NCBI GenBank assembly: GCA_030674185.1
Contig: CM060307.1
Location: 52,291,199 to 52,355,198, forward strand
Length of the DNA: 64,000 bases
Reading direction: 5' to 3'
DNA from: Monoplex corrugatus
Lineage: Eukaryota; Mollusca; Gastropoda; Littorinimorpha; Ranellidae
Of the stretch, positions 38,491 to 55,987 are shown piece by piece (the first letter of the stretch is position 1; each line of letters starts with the position of its first letter). Under the pieces are notes generated by a model that worked only from the letters and a program-made list of their open reading frames with translations, was not told the origin of the DNA and ran no database searches. Made by a program: the position numbers and the translations under genes.

Positions 38491-38539
38491 ATTTATTTTA
38501 CTAGTTCAGTTTAGAACATGCTTTTAGAAGCAAGTAAGC

Positions 38540-38605
<66 letters not shown>

Positions 38606-38650
38606 GTGTGTGGTGTGTATGTGTGTGTGTGTGTGTGCGTGCGCGCGCAT
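38540..38650. repeat. (TG)n microsatellite
   Basis: TG run with TTG, GGTG and CGCG variants at its 3' end. Confidence 0.95.
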
Positions 38651-38778
38651 GTACTCGCGTACACGTTGATAATGTTGTTAGTAGATTTGTAGAAATTTAG
38701 TTCGTAAGTCCCTTTCAGTTAATAGTTGTGAGTACGTGAATATATAGGATGCTACAATTATTGTACCACCGATGGTCC

Positions 38779-38990
38779 AGAGAGAGAGAGAGACAGAGAG
38801 AGAGAGAGACAGAGAGAGAGAGACAGAAAGAGTGAGACAGAGAGAGAGAGAGAGAGAGAGAGATTTTAAAACAGGATAATAAATTCAATACAGTTCAAAA
38901 CGACTTTATTGTCGCAATTAGAAAATATTATCACAGTATGAACTTGGAATAAACTCCAAATTTTAACATGCCAAGAAAAGAAAGGAACTC
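38779..38990 (-). mobile_element. (GA)n tract anchored to an AATAAA-bearing repeat end
   Basis: GA/GACA repeats at 38,779-38,862. On the minus strand this tail is preceded by GCGACAATAAAGTCGTTTTG. Similar AATAAA-then-(TC)n ends occur at 58.4 and 62.4 kb, so this is probably the 3' end of a retroposon with a (TC)n tail. Confidence 0.5.
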
Positions 38991-39639
38991 ATCCCCCTCT
39001 CTAAGACACCCGCAGTCCATTACGCAATCATATCAAACCAAGGAAATAGAACTAGGTAAATGAATAAGTACACATATTTATAATCACATGCTCATTTCCG
39101 CCTGCACAAACACAAAACGAACACCCACATCCACACCCGAATAATCGGAAGTCATTATGTCATAAACCAGCAAGTCATTCATGTTATTCAACAAATGATT
39201 TAAGAGATGTACCGTCCTTTGTGCTCTGGATTTTGGGATTCGAAAACGTTTCCTTGTTGGTGAAAGCTTACAAACATTTGCAGGTAAAACCAGTCTTACA
39301 GAACATGTCAACCTTTAATTTAACATGTATATCAGTCAGATACAGATGCTAGCAATTGTTTCTGTTCACTATAATTTGAAGGGGCACAGATATTCTGACC
39401 TTGACTTTCAAAGAAAACAACGTTATTACTGTTTCTTTCCTTCCTCTTCTTCTTCTTTCAGGTAATACCAATGTTTTCTGTGAACTTGAATTTAGAAAAT
39501 GTGATTATCCCCATGATGTTTTAAGTTTATTTATGTTATACTCTGTTGGTCTGGATAGGACATGTAAAACATATCGATCTGTAATTTTTACGAGGACTGT
39601 TGTACTTCCAGATTTGTAAGAAATATATAGATTAAAAAC

Positions 39640-39810
<171 letters not shown>

Positions 39811-40734
39811 TATAAAACTTCTCGACAACTCAGCTTTAAGGGACTTTGCAGTTATTCCCCTCAACACATTGTAGCCTACCATGTTCCCTAATCTGAAACA
39901 CGCTTCAAAAGAAGAGTGGTGGACCAACAGTTTATCAGTGTTAACTGAAAATAAAATTATAACACTTTAAATTAATGCCATCTGAAAGGAAAATGGGACA
40001 TTCCTTTTCTTACAACTATAAATGAAATCATCAGAGGCCTGAACTGACAACAACCTCTTGCTTAATATGAAACTAATTTCATTAAAAGCAGGGGTCGGTA
40101 GTGGTAGGTATGCCACCACTGACAGTGCCCACCGAGACTGTCAATACCACCATTTTCCTTGGACAAGCCAAAATGGATGCAAGGAATCCAGTGGAACAAA
40201 TATTAAGAATCAGGCATCAGAAACTCAGTGACTCCACCCAGCCTACAGCGGTCTGAATGAAAACTAAAGCGACCTTCCTTCCCTGTCGCCAAAACAGACG
40301 AACGACATGGTGAAGAAGTAGACTCGACAACACTGAGTTGGGATACACTCCCACTTTTTTCTGGAGTGCAAAAAAAGTAAACAAATAAAGTAAATAAATA
40401 AGCCTCTCCATGCCCTCTCTCTTTCACACCAGAAACCCACACGACAAGAACAGAATCCTGAGCAACACCCATGGGTCTCTTAACATACTCTATCAAGAGA
40501 CTGGCACAGAATAGTTTCAATTTCCCAGACACATTGTCTTTGTCGTCTTTTCCCTGACTTTTTTCCATGACTAATGGACCCAGCCAACTGAATTCAAATC
40601 TATTTAATCCACAACAGCGGAAGAAGAACTTTGGTATCTGTTTCATTTGACTTCGGACATGCTTTCCTTGTCTTCCCTCTGGAATTTACAGAATCGTCTG
40701 AACTGGTATACTAGTTTTGAGTCCATCGCATCTG

Positions 40735-40855
40735 TGTGTGTGTGGGGGGGGATAGGTGGGGAAATGTGGGTGTGGGTGTTGGTGTGTGTGCACGAGTGTG
40801 TGTGTGTGTGTGAGTGGGCGGTGTGTGTGTGTGTGTGTGTTTGTGTGTGTGTGTA
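40735..40855. repeat. (TG)n/(G)n microsatellite
   Basis: TG units with GGGG and GGTG interruptions. Confidence 0.93.
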
Positions 40856-42539
40856 AGATTTTGTTTGTTTGTCTTGTCTTAGCTATAACAATCAACCATA
40901 ATTGGTATGTACTGGAAAAGTAGTGCTATTGCACTGTTATATTGTATGAGTGGTTGAGCTTTCTTTGTGTCCTGCAGGTCTTTGGCTGTGTTTGCGCATA
41001 TGTATTACGCGCTTACTGTTTTGGTCACACACTTTGAAGGATGCAGGCTTTGTATCTAGGTGTGTCCTCTGGCTGCATGAAGCCAATCTCTTGTCAACCA
41101 GGGTTTAAGAAGAACATTACTATGACAGTATGATTACGATACAGATGGCTTAAGAGAAACAGAAGACCAGTGAAGCTCCAAGGAGACATGGAGACTGTTC
41201 ATTGGTGAATTTTGTGTGCTTTTGACTTTTGGGGGCTATGCGCTACACCCAAACCTGCGGGTGATGATCTGGCAGACTCCTTGACCCTGCACAAAACCTG
41301 TGCACTACAAAGTCTTAAAATGGGAAGCGGAAAGACGAGGCCTTTGAAACACTAAAGTGACACCACTAGAATGATTGAAGCATTAAGATGGGCAATAAAT
41401 ACGTCAGGTATGTTTTAGCCTGGGATTGACCATTAGATCTTGATTCCACAGCTCTATCAGCCAATCTGTTGAAAACTTGATTGTGTTGCTGATAGGATAT
41501 ACAAACAACACGACGTGACCAGCCCTTTGTTGTTACCACTCAGTGTGTTCAGTTATACACCACTTTACAAAATCTGGAAGTACATTTTGATTTGTGGTTT
41601 CATCCCCAAAAGTAGATTTATTAGATCAGTATCAATAGAACTTATAAAAAATATAGAGCTATTTTCAGTGAATGGTTTAAATACATTCGGCAGTATCAAA
41701 CGGGGTGACAAATGAGGTAAATTACATGATTGGAATAATCTAGTTCAAAAACAGGCCATGATAGCAAAGAACCATTTGCATCTACTTTTAACTTTTTTGT
41801 AGTCTCTCCTTCAAATAGCAGATGATCCATGCGTCCAAAGGTTTAAATGGAAACTAGATATTACGTCTGCTAATGACTATGACTGAAGGTGGGACAGAAG
41901 GTGATTATTTGATTGCAGAGGAACTATTAACAAAAAGTATTTTGTATGCGTTGTTTTTGTGTTCGTGGTGTTTACGAACTTCGTCCAGTGTAACAGGACA
42001 GATCGCAGTCAGGGAGTGACGCTTCTACTGTCTGCCACTGTTTGAGACAGTGCACACATACAATTTAACAGCTTAGTTATTTACTGCATCATCACCGTCA
42101 TCTTCATCGTCGTCGTCGTCATCATCGTCATCTAAGTTTTACGCAGATTGTGTCATTCTACCACCAATCTAGTGCATATTATCAGCAAACAGTCCAGGAC
42201 TAAGCCATAAATTTATTAAAATTAGAACAACAGAATGTTGATGAAAATACTGAACACATTTCCTGTTGATCTTGCCATTAACCAACCGGTTGTGTCTTCA
42301 GAATGTCAATACAAGCAGTAAACAAAGTCCTTGATTAAACTGAGTCTTGCACCATCAATAATTCAAGACCAATAAGCCAAAGGCCACATGAAATCGGCCA
42401 ACTGAATCCGTTAGAAACCTTCCAGTCGAAGCTGAGGTATTCTTTATAAGACTGACGGAGGTACATTTTGTGAGTTCGGCTGGCCACAGGTTATGCTAAA
42501 TGCAGAAATTTTAATGTTTGCAGATTTTCATTAAGTCAA
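40856..42539. other. Spacer, no gene seen
   Basis: AT-rich DNA with a short (ATC/GTC)n stretch at 42,088-42,130. No supportable gene. Confidence 0.5.
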
Positions 42540-43870
42540 ACTGAGCAAGGAAATCCCTAGGGTAAGTGAAGCATAAAAATCCAACAGATCATATGCTCGG
42601 CTGAACACAGAAGTCTAACAGACCCTACACTAAGTTGAACACAGAAATCCGAGAAACCCTAAGCTAAGCCGAGCACAGAAATTCAATAAACGCTACACCA
42701 CGCACAGAAATCTAATACTGAGACTCCATGCGAAGCTGAACACAGATATTCAATAAACTGTTAGCTAAGCTGAGCACAGAAATCCAATACGTTATACGCT
42801 AAAATGAACACAAAAACCAAACAGACCCTCTGCTATGCTGAATACAGAAATCCGCCCGACCCTTGGCTAATCTGAACATTAAAATCCAATACATCATACG
42901 CTAAGCTGAACACAGAAATTCAATACTTCATACATTAAGCTGAACACAGAAATTCAATACATCATACACTAGCTGAACACATAAATCCAATAATACATCA
43001 TACACTATGCTGAACATAGAAATTCAATACATCATACGCTAAGCTGAACAAAAAAATCCAATAATACATCATATGCTAAGTTGAACACAGAAATCCAATA
43101 TACCCAATGCTAAGCTGAACACAGAAATTCGATTCAGCCATGTTAAGCTGAACACAGACATTCAATTCATCATACGCTAAGCTGAACAAAGAAATCCAAC
43201 ATACCCTACGCTAAGTTGAGCGCAGAAATCCAATACATTATATGCTAAGCTCGAAACAAAAATGCAGCAGACCTCACGCTAAGCTGAACACACCGGAAAT
43301 CTAATTTACCCTAGCTAAGCTGAACACAGAAATCAAACAGACCCAAGACGCTAAGCATATAAATCCGACAAACATATACGTTGAGTACATAAAACCAATA
43401 GATCATACACAGAGTATAGAAATCCAACAGATCCTGTGCTTAGCTGAGCACATAAATCCAATAGATAATATCCTAAGCTGAACATAGAAATCCAGTACAG
43501 ATTATTCGAAAAGCCGAGCATATACATCCAGCAGATCGTATCCTAAGCTGAACATAGAAATCCAGGAGATCAAAGCTAAATTGAGCTCAGAAATCCTATC
43601 GACTCTAAGCTTATCTGAGTCATCATCATCATCATGTGCCCTGCCGCATGGCGTTGGTGATCATGGCCATCCATATGTATCTATCCCTTGTTGCAGCAAG
43701 TACATCTTCCACCCTCTCCGTTCTCAGCCACCCAGCAAGTCTATCCAATATTTTCTCCCTTGGTCTACCTGAGATACAGAAATGTATTTGCTCGGCACTA
43801 CATGTATATAAAACAGGGAAAGTGTAGACAGATCCTAAGCTGAACTGAGCACAGATATCATTATGATCTG
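42540..43870. repeat. Diverged minisatellite, ~30-45 bp unit
   Basis: More than 25 imperfect units built on GCTAAGCTGAACACAGAAAT followed by CCAATA/CCAACA and a CATCATAC or GATCCTA-like link. Units vary in length and are 70-90 percent alike by eye. The array is split by a LINE fragment at 43,620-43,770 and resumes at about 43,825 (GATCCTAAGCTGAACTGAGC). Confidence 0.92.
43620..43770 (-). mobile_element. RTE-like LINE copy 4 (3' ~150 bp) inside the minisatellite
   Basis: Starts with the inverted tail TCATCATCATCATCATGTGC and encodes on the minus strand EKILDRLAGWLRTERVEDVL and ITNAMRQGT, the last 40 or so codons of the RTE-like polymerase. Flanking CTGAG may be a short target duplication. Confidence 0.9.
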
Positions 43871-43984
43871 TGGTGAACACAGGCATAAATACAGAAACCC
43901 TACACATCTTTGGAAAAACTTCTGACAAAAGACCGAAACACCCAAACCTAACCCTAAACACAGCAGCCACTGTACAGACATGAC

Positions 43985-48708
<4,724 letters not shown>

Positions 48709-48709
<1 letters not shown>

Positions 48710-48828
48710 CTGTAACAGAAAATAGGTGCGAGGTTTGACGACGGTAACACGATGTTTAAACGGAATTATTCTGTAACAGATAATGGATGTAAGGTTTGGT
48801 GACGGTAACACGATGTCTAAACGAGTAT
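48709..48828 (-). repeat. 61-bp tandem duplication including a splice acceptor
   Basis: TCTGTAACAG...ACGGTAACACGATGT..AAACG occurs at 48,709-48,769 and at 48,770-48,825. In the gene sense each copy ends in the same acceptor string, ...TGTTACAG. Confidence 0.85.
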
Positions 48829-49498
48829 TCTCTATTTTCTCTCTTTAACAAGGAAAAATACTTACTGTTATGCACGCGGCAGACGAGTGTGAGTATATGC
48901 AGACGCGTGCGAGTGCGTGTGAAATTGTGTATGTGTGTGAGTCGTAACTGTATATATATCTCTGTCGCCTTTTCTTGATGATAAAATATGTGCACCCTTA
49001 TTTAGATCGGGCGGGAAGTTGTTGGTTATGGATAGCATTCGGTCAGAAAATTTGCATGATTCTGTGAATGTTCCTTACGTGGAAGGTTCAGAGCATGGTA
49101 AGATCACTCTCCATTATCCTCTAGCGTACTGAACCGAAGACTATGGTGAGAAGGAAACAGCTCTTGTACGGTCTCAGCTTGGTGTTAGTTCTGTAGTGGG
49201 AGGGCCTTAAACATTCTTGGGCATTTTCAGGGTGTTTCTGGACCTGCTTAGGTGGCTCTTGATGTCATTGTCTGCTCCTGTGTCATGTATGACAGCGCTG
49301 CACAAGTAAGTGAATCTTAAGTTGCTCTCTTTAAATGGATTGGTGAAAAGTTTAGGGATGTTCAGTGTAATCCCTCTCTTTCTCTCTTTTCCTCCAGCTG
49401 ATCTTGAGGCCTACTTGTTGTGCAAACGTGTTGAGAGGTAAGTTTTCTCGTGCCTGTGCTGGTAAATGTGGAATACCATTACCAGATTGTCTGCAAAA
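48829..49498. other. Spacer upstream of NR1J, no exon identified
   Basis: No motif-bearing frame. Earlier untranslated exons could be here but cannot be supported. Confidence 0.4.
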
Positions 49499-49690
49499 TT
49501 AACCCTTCGACTCTCGCACTCTGTCCACCAGCATCCTGCATAGTCAACCATGCTCGCAAAGCAAAAACTTAACTCTTTTGATTCCCTCACTCTATCCACC
49601 AGCTTCCTGCAAATAAATTGAGGGAATCAAACTGTTCAAAGGGTTAGATTTTCGCAGTTGGTGGATAGGGTGTAGGAGTCAAAGGGTTAA
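49499..49690. mobile_element. TTAA-bounded palindromic MITE, copy 5
   Basis: Starts TTAACCCTTCGACTCTCGCA, ends GTAGGAGTCAAAGGGTTAA. The inner palindrome is partly lost but the string CCACCAGCTTCCTGCAAATA remains. Confidence 0.85.
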
Positions 49691-50955
49691 GATATTCTGA
49701 TGTTAACAACAGAATCCATCTGCTGCCTGCTGGTTGGTTTTCAGTCGTTCATTTCATCACCCTGTCCATAGCTATGTGGAAGAGCAGCTTTGACTTTACA
49801 TCCTTACACTTTGAAATTGTGTGAAGTGTTCCCTTCTTTATAAGTGAAGTTAGTGTAAAATCTCCCGTTGAGATCTTTTGTAGCATCCCGTATGTGTGGA
49901 GCATAAGCCTAGATTGTCCCCGTGTACGCTGTTGTTGAAATCTTCTCTGAAGTCCACGATATCTACGAAAACTAATCACTGAAAATTCATCATGATAAGT
50001 CGGTTTTTAGAGTAAGTATTACGCAAAACTTTCTAAAAGAGGGCAGAAAAGAAAAGTAATTCCATGGCTAAACCATCTAATTTTCAAATAAACCTTCAAT
50101 TGAGAATTTGTGTGTGTATTAAGTGCGAGTGCGTGCATGTGTGTGTGTGCGTGCATGCGTCCATGTGTGTGTGTGTTGTTGCGGCGCGCACACCGCGCGT
50201 GTGTGTGTGTGTATGTGTGTGTTTGTGTATGACAATTTCCGAAGCTGTTTACTTGGCTGTCTCGAAACGAATTCCTTTATTTCGGTATGCGCGGATTTTC
50301 TTTGATGTTTAGCATAAATACCTACAAGAATTCGCATGTCTTAATGAGATCGGTCAGTGTGCTGAGTGACATCCGTAAATTCATGTGGTGTTAAGTCCCT
50401 TAACGGCAAGAGATGCGCCTGCATATTTTGAATAGTTGTCTCGCTATAAGTGTACATATTGTCTTGCTTTGCTCTTTTCTTCTTTCGTATTGGACAAAGG
50501 ATGACTGTTAATACATGGCGCAACTACTCCTTTTCCCAACAATCGAAGCTTAACACTCAGCTATGAAAAAGAGGAACATCAAGCAAAGTGCTCAAAATTG
50601 TAGGCAATCAGACATCTCTTCCTTGAATGTTCAACCAAGATGTTATTTTGATGCTTCTTCCTATCATCCTTAAAGTAATTCAGAGTTGTCCGTACGCAGC
50701 CGAGATTATCCTTGTTGACCCATTTCTATTCCCCGTTAACTTTGATCCCAAAATGCCATGCTGACTCAGACTTACACAGTAGATGTGCTTGATATTTTGG
50801 CCATGCATATATACTATAAAAGAGGAACATGTTCGTCTATACAATTAACTGATAATTCTTTGCTGATAACCTTTGCTGAACAGAACCAGTCACACGTAAA
50901 ATACGAAACGAACACTTCAAAAAAGAAAGAAAGAGAGAAGAAGAGAAAGAGAGAG

Positions 50956-50986
<31 letters not shown>

Positions 50987-51169
50987 AAAAAAAGAAAGAA
51001 AGAAAGAAGAGCTGAAAAACAAATGAACAAGATTACCAAATATTTGACATAAAGATTGAGAGCAGACTACCGTTCCAATCTTAATATCAGTTCAAATTTC
51101 AAACCGTATTTTCAACATAATGTGTCACCAGAGAGTGTCTGAAAGACTACATGCTGTACCAATAACAGT
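49691..51169. other. Spacer with TG and (AAAG)n repeats
   Basis: TG/GCGC-rich DNA at 50,108-50,230 and (GAAA)n at 50,930-51,010. No gene seen. Confidence 0.6.
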
Positions 51170-51255
51170 ACATTTTTTTTCACATACAGCCAAACATCCC
51201 TGTTAGTGTATTTTGTTTATTTGACTTTTGACTGGTCAGTTGGACAAAAAGAAAA

Positions 51256-51256
<1 letters not shown>

Positions 51257-51293
<37 letters not shown>

Positions 51294-51294
51294 C
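51257..51294. repeat. (GACA)n microsatellite
   Basis: About nine ACAG units. Confidence 0.95.
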
Positions 51295-52010
51295 TTTGTA
51301 AAGACAGTAGATACGTCAGACGACAAAAATCTGTGTAAATCAGCAATAATGATAACGGATATCAAAAAGCTCTGTAAAGACAGTGATATGTCAGAACGCT
51401 CGTAAAGTTGTAAAGACAGTAATAATGATGAAAGAAAAATAAAAACTTAAAAAAAAAACCCTTTGTAAAGACAGTGATAATGATGACAGATCAAAAATCT
51501 TTTAACGATAATAATAATGATGTCAGATGCAATAAACATTTGTAAAGACAGTAATAGTGACGTCACATGCTATAAAACTTTGTAAAGACGGTAATAATGA
51601 CGTCAGATACAAAATATACAGAAACAGTAATAATGATGTCAGATGCCATAAAACGGTAATATTGACTTCAAATCAAAAATGTGTAAAAACAGTAATAATG
51701 ATATCAAATGCCATAAACCTTTATAAAGATAGTTGTAACGATGTCAGATGCCATAAACCTGTGTAAAGATAGTTATTACGATGTCAGATGTCATAAACCC
51801 TTGTAGAGATAGTTATAATGATGTCAGATGCTCTGTAAACGTAGTCATAATGATATCAGATAACACAAACCTTTGATACGTGGAAAGTAATTATGATGCT
51901 AGATGTCAAAAACATTTATAAAGACAATACTAATGATGTTAGATGCTTTATAGGATAGTAATTATGACGCCAGATGTCAAAACCTTTGCAAAGATAGATA
52001 CAATGATGTC
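51295..52010. repeat. Diverged minisatellite, ~40-47 bp unit
   Basis: About 15 imperfect units of the form TTTGTAAAGACAGTAATAAT, GATGTCAGATGCCATAAAAC. Spacing varies by indels and some units are shortened. The 69-codon frame across it (51,557-51,766) is repeat translation. Confidence 0.88.
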
Positions 52011-52063
52011 GGTGGCCACGAAATGACAAAATAATGATACATATGGTGATATTTATGATACCA

Positions 52064-52210
52064 ATGATAATGATAATAATAGTATTGATATTACTACTAC
52101 TGCTGCCGCCGCTGCTGCTGCTACTGCTACTACTACAACTGCTGCTGCTGCTACTACTACTGCTACTACTACTACTACTACTGCTGCTGCTACTACTACT
52201 ACTACAACTA
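52064..52210. repeat. Triplet array (ACT/GCT/GCC variants)
   Basis: Interrupted trinucleotide repeat of TAC, TGC and GCC units preceded by (GATAAT)n. Confidence 0.93.
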
Positions 52211-52290
52211 CTAAATCGTTTTTGAAGTGCTGTTCTCCAAATAAATTTTATCTCACTGCGCATTACACTTCTTTACAGAACACATAATGT

Positions 52291-52931
52291 AATACATGAT
52301 ATCATCATCATCAGGTGCCCTGCCGCATGGCGTTGGCGATCATGGACTTCCATCTGTCTCTATCTCTTGTTGCCCCCAGCATCTCTCCCACCCCTCTCGT
52401 CCCCAGCCACTCTGCAAGTCCGTCTAGCATTTTCTCCCTGGGTCTACCCGGTGCTCTCTTTCCCTCCAGCTTTCCCGTTGTGACCAGGTGCTCCAAATCC
52501 CCCTTCCTCATAAAATGGCCTATAAATGTTGCCTGTCTTTTCCTAATCTTCCTTATGAGTGATCTACTTGTGTCTGCCTCCACCAAGACTGTCTCATTTG
52601 TTTTCTTTGCTGTCCATGGAACTCTCAACATTCTTCTTAGAAACCACATCTCGGCTGCCTCAATCTTGTTCTGGCTTTGTTTGTTGACTGTCCACGCCTC
52701 ACATCCGTACAACAGTATTGGTTCTATATAACATTCAAGAACTCTCTTTCTGATGTTAACTGATAGGCAGTTGTTGGTAAGAATGCCTGTCATCTTCACG
52801 AATACTGTTTTGGCTTGGCCGATTCTACCGGCTATTTCTGATGTCCATCTGCCGTCTGATGAAATGATCGTTCCCAGGTATTTGAATTTATCAACCTGTG
52901 TCAAGGTTGTGCCATTTGCAATACATGATAT
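52291..52931 (-). mobile_element. RTE-like LINE copy 5 with target-site duplication
   Basis: Flanked by the 12-bp direct repeat AATACATGATAT (52,291-52,302 and 52,920-52,931). The minus-strand frame is fully open from the 5' truncation to the stop. It encodes ANGTTLTQVDKFKYLGTIIS, SDGRWTSEIAGRIGQ, YGCEAWTVNKQSQNK, FLRRMLRVPWTAKK, GKRAPGRPREKMLDGLAEWL and NAMRQGT. The 3' tail appears as CATCATCATCAGGTGCCC on the plus strand. It is the best-preserved 3' copy, probably the youngest. RT catalytic motifs are missing because of 5' truncation. Confidence 0.95.
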
Positions 52932-53147
52932 ATCACACATACACACACACATCAGAATACAGACATCAATAAACAAGCACAGATGAAGTCAAACAGAAAA
53001 TGTTTCATCACACGTACACAAGAAAATTAGGGTCAAAACGTATACGTACCCGAATGATTACACAATGTCACAAAGTTCGGCAACTAGAAGTGGAAGTGCA
53101 CATTGGTGGTAAAATACTATGATATCAACGATGGAATACCTGGGTCA
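52932..53147. other. Spacer, nothing recognised
   Basis: Short spacer between the LINE and the duplicated block. Confidence 0.5.
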
Positions 53148-53391
53148 ACGGGCAAAGTCTTTAAATGTTTTTTGACGTGCGAACAAGTGAGCAGATCTCT
53201 CGGATCAGCCTGAAGTGAGTTTCAATTATATGCAGTGATGAAACTGAAAAGTATGGCCTACCTCACCTACCTAGTTAATAACAGGGAAAGCTTGTGGGCG
53301 AGACTGTGCTGCTTGGTCCATCAGTCAGTCTCACGGCAGGTCACTCACTGAACGTTTCAACATCGCATGTTTATCTGTGTATGTGTGAGTG

Positions 53392-53423
<32 letters not shown>

Positions 53424-53430
53424 TGTGTGC

Positions 53431-53471
<41 letters not shown>

Positions 53472-54135
53472 TGTGTGTGTGTATGTGCATGTGTGTATGT
53501 TTGTTTGTTTGTATGTGTGTTTTTGTGTGTGTGCATGTGTGTGTACGCGTATGTGTGTGAGAGAGCATGTATGTGTGCGTAAGAGACAGACTAAAGAAAG
53601 AGAGAAAGACAGGAGGAACAGAGAGAGGGGGAGTGAGGAAGAGAGAGAAGGGGAGAGAGAGAAAGGGAGAGAGAGAGAGGGGGGAGACAGAGAGAGAGGG
53701 GGGGGAGAGAGACAGACAGACATAGAGAGAGAGAGAAAAAGAGAGAGGGGGAGAGAGAGAGAGAGAACTAAACAAACAAACAGACAAAAAAAAATCAGAA
53801 AGCTGTTACAAAACGGTACTTTGATGGAACAAAATAAAATCATTTATAACATTATCTACCTCACGAGACAAAAGAAGTACATTAAACAAAGACGGGCAAA
53901 GTCTTTAAATGTTTTTTGACGTGCGAACAAGTGGGCAGATCTCTCGGATCAGCCTGAAGTGAGTTTCAATTATATGCAGTGATGAAACTGAAAAGTATGG
54001 CCTACCTCACCTACCTAGTTAATAACAGGGAAAGCTTGTGGGCGAGACTGTGCTGCTTGGTCCATCAGTCAGTCTCACGGCAGGTCACTCACTGAACGTT
54101 TCAACATCGCATGTTTATCTGTGTATGTGTGAGTG

Positions 54136-54171
<36 letters not shown>

Positions 54172-54178
54172 TGTGTGC

Positions 54179-54219
<41 letters not shown>

Positions 54220-54642
54220 TGTGTGTGTGTATGTGCATGTGTGTATGTTTGTTTGTTTGTATGTGTGTTTTTGTGTGTGTGCATGTGTGTGTACGCGTAT
54301 GTGTGTGAGAGAGCATGTATGTGTGCGTAAGAGACAGACTAAAGAAAGAGAGAAAGACAGGAGGAACAGAGAGAGGGGGAGTGAGGAAGAGAGAGAAGGG
54401 GAGAGAGAGAAAGGGAGAGAGAGAGAGGGGGAGACAGAGAGAGAGGGGGGGGAGAGAGACAGACAGACATAGAGAGAGAGAGAAAAAGAGAGAGGGGGAG
54501 AGAGAGAGAGAGAACTAAACAAACAAACAGACAAAAAAAAAATCAGAAAGCTGTTACAAAACGGTACTTTGATGGAACAAAATAAAATCATTTATAACAT
54601 TATCTACCTCACGAGACAAAAGAAGTACATTAAACAAAGACG
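53148..54642. repeat. 744-bp direct tandem duplication
   Basis: Copy 1 at 53,148-53,891 and copy 2 at 53,892-54,642, in the same orientation. They differ mainly in the length of internal (GTGC)n, (GA)n and G runs and in single bases, for example GTGAGCAGAT versus GTGGGCAGAT. Both junctions share ACG. The block contains (GTGC)n, (TG)n and a long (GA)n-rich region but no gene. Its internal microsatellites produce several false proteins on both strands. Confidence 0.95.
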
Positions 54643-55980
54643 CGGCTCTTTTCTGCTTCGAAAAAAAAACAAAAAAGCAAACAAACTGGCAACAAAAGAC
54701 AAGACAAACGATTACAAAAGGTGTAAAATGACAACAGATTAGATATGACTTCAAATGTTTCCTGTCAGTAGTCCGACAAGTTTGATCAGTAAAGCAGTTT
54801 TACATTATACAAGACTACAGGCAGTCTAAATCAAATCAGTTGTCATTTGAATTATAAACTTGACTGAATTGCCAACTGTTTTTGTGTTATGTGTGAAAAA
54901 CTCGAGTGATCAATGTTTCAAATTTAGAAATGAAAGCGATAAGTTCAGTAGGAATTTGACATTATTTCACTGCACGTTTTCGTCTACAATTTACCCTGTC
55001 CATTTCACCGAAAAGATCCAGTCGCTGATTACACAGACTCACCACACCATGTTATTTACAGGCAAAATATACGACACTGAAAAATAACCCCAACACATTA
55101 CTTGTGCTCTTTGAGCACGTAGTCCTATGACTTTGCACGTTATCACCTCAACGACACGCAGCAAAATGATAAGCGGTCCCATGTCCACATACAGTTTGAC
55201 GTCAAGTAGTGTGTCGAGATGAACTGTTCAGAGATAAAAAGCTAAACGATGATCATTAGAAATGTGCAGCATAGGCCTACACAAATTGACAATGAGCACA
55301 CATGTAATATCACATGTGTACGTTTTCATGTCTTCACCCTCTCTTCAGCTAAAAATACCCATTCTATAATTTAAATATGACTCACAGAATTCATGAATTT
55401 TTGTCCTTCATTTTTGGTAAATCGGACTACGTTGATGTAACGATGATTTTGACTGATGGGAGGATTCAGACTCATAACCGTCCGATCGTTAATCGTTTGC
55501 GCCAACCCTTATGCCAAGTGCCTTATGTAACGACGCCATATACTAAATATATCATCTACTTAGCCGCAAATGTATCATCTACTTAGCCCCTCCCGCTGAC
55601 ATTAATCTCTTACTGTCTTCTTCACGACCAGACCATTTCCACCATCTATGTACTTGGTGTCTTGTTAAAGTCTCATTATATTAAGTTTACTCGACAATAC
55701 AGAAGTATGTTTTAAACAACACCATTACATTCCCACGTCCAAGACAAGGTCATGATTCATCAATACTAGAGGTTTTGGCACGAAGGAATCCGAGACACCG
55801 AAGCAACAAAAGAAAATGAAACTGAGGTCACCAAGAGAAAAGAAGGTGAAGAGTTGCTTACTCTCTCTTGGCATGCTATACACGGATGACATTAAACTTA
55901 GGCAGTTGAATTCAACTCAGAACCAAAGTACATTAAATATCTGTGTTGGCCAGTTTCGGTGCATCTTCAACGGCAAAATT
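54643..55980. other. Spacer, no gene seen
   Basis: AT-rich DNA without recognisable coding or repeat features. Confidence 0.5.
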
Positions 55981-55987
55981 AAGCTCT

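Noticed and set aside
42540..43870. Possible CRISPR array (regular repeats with spacers)
   Set aside because: Units are degenerate, spacing varies, there are no unique spacers of constant length, and the context is a eukaryotic genome.
55377..55586. 69-codon plus-strand frame as a possible exon
   Set aside because: Reads somewhat protein-like at its start but has no recognisable motif, no good acceptor or donor, and quickly turns low quality.
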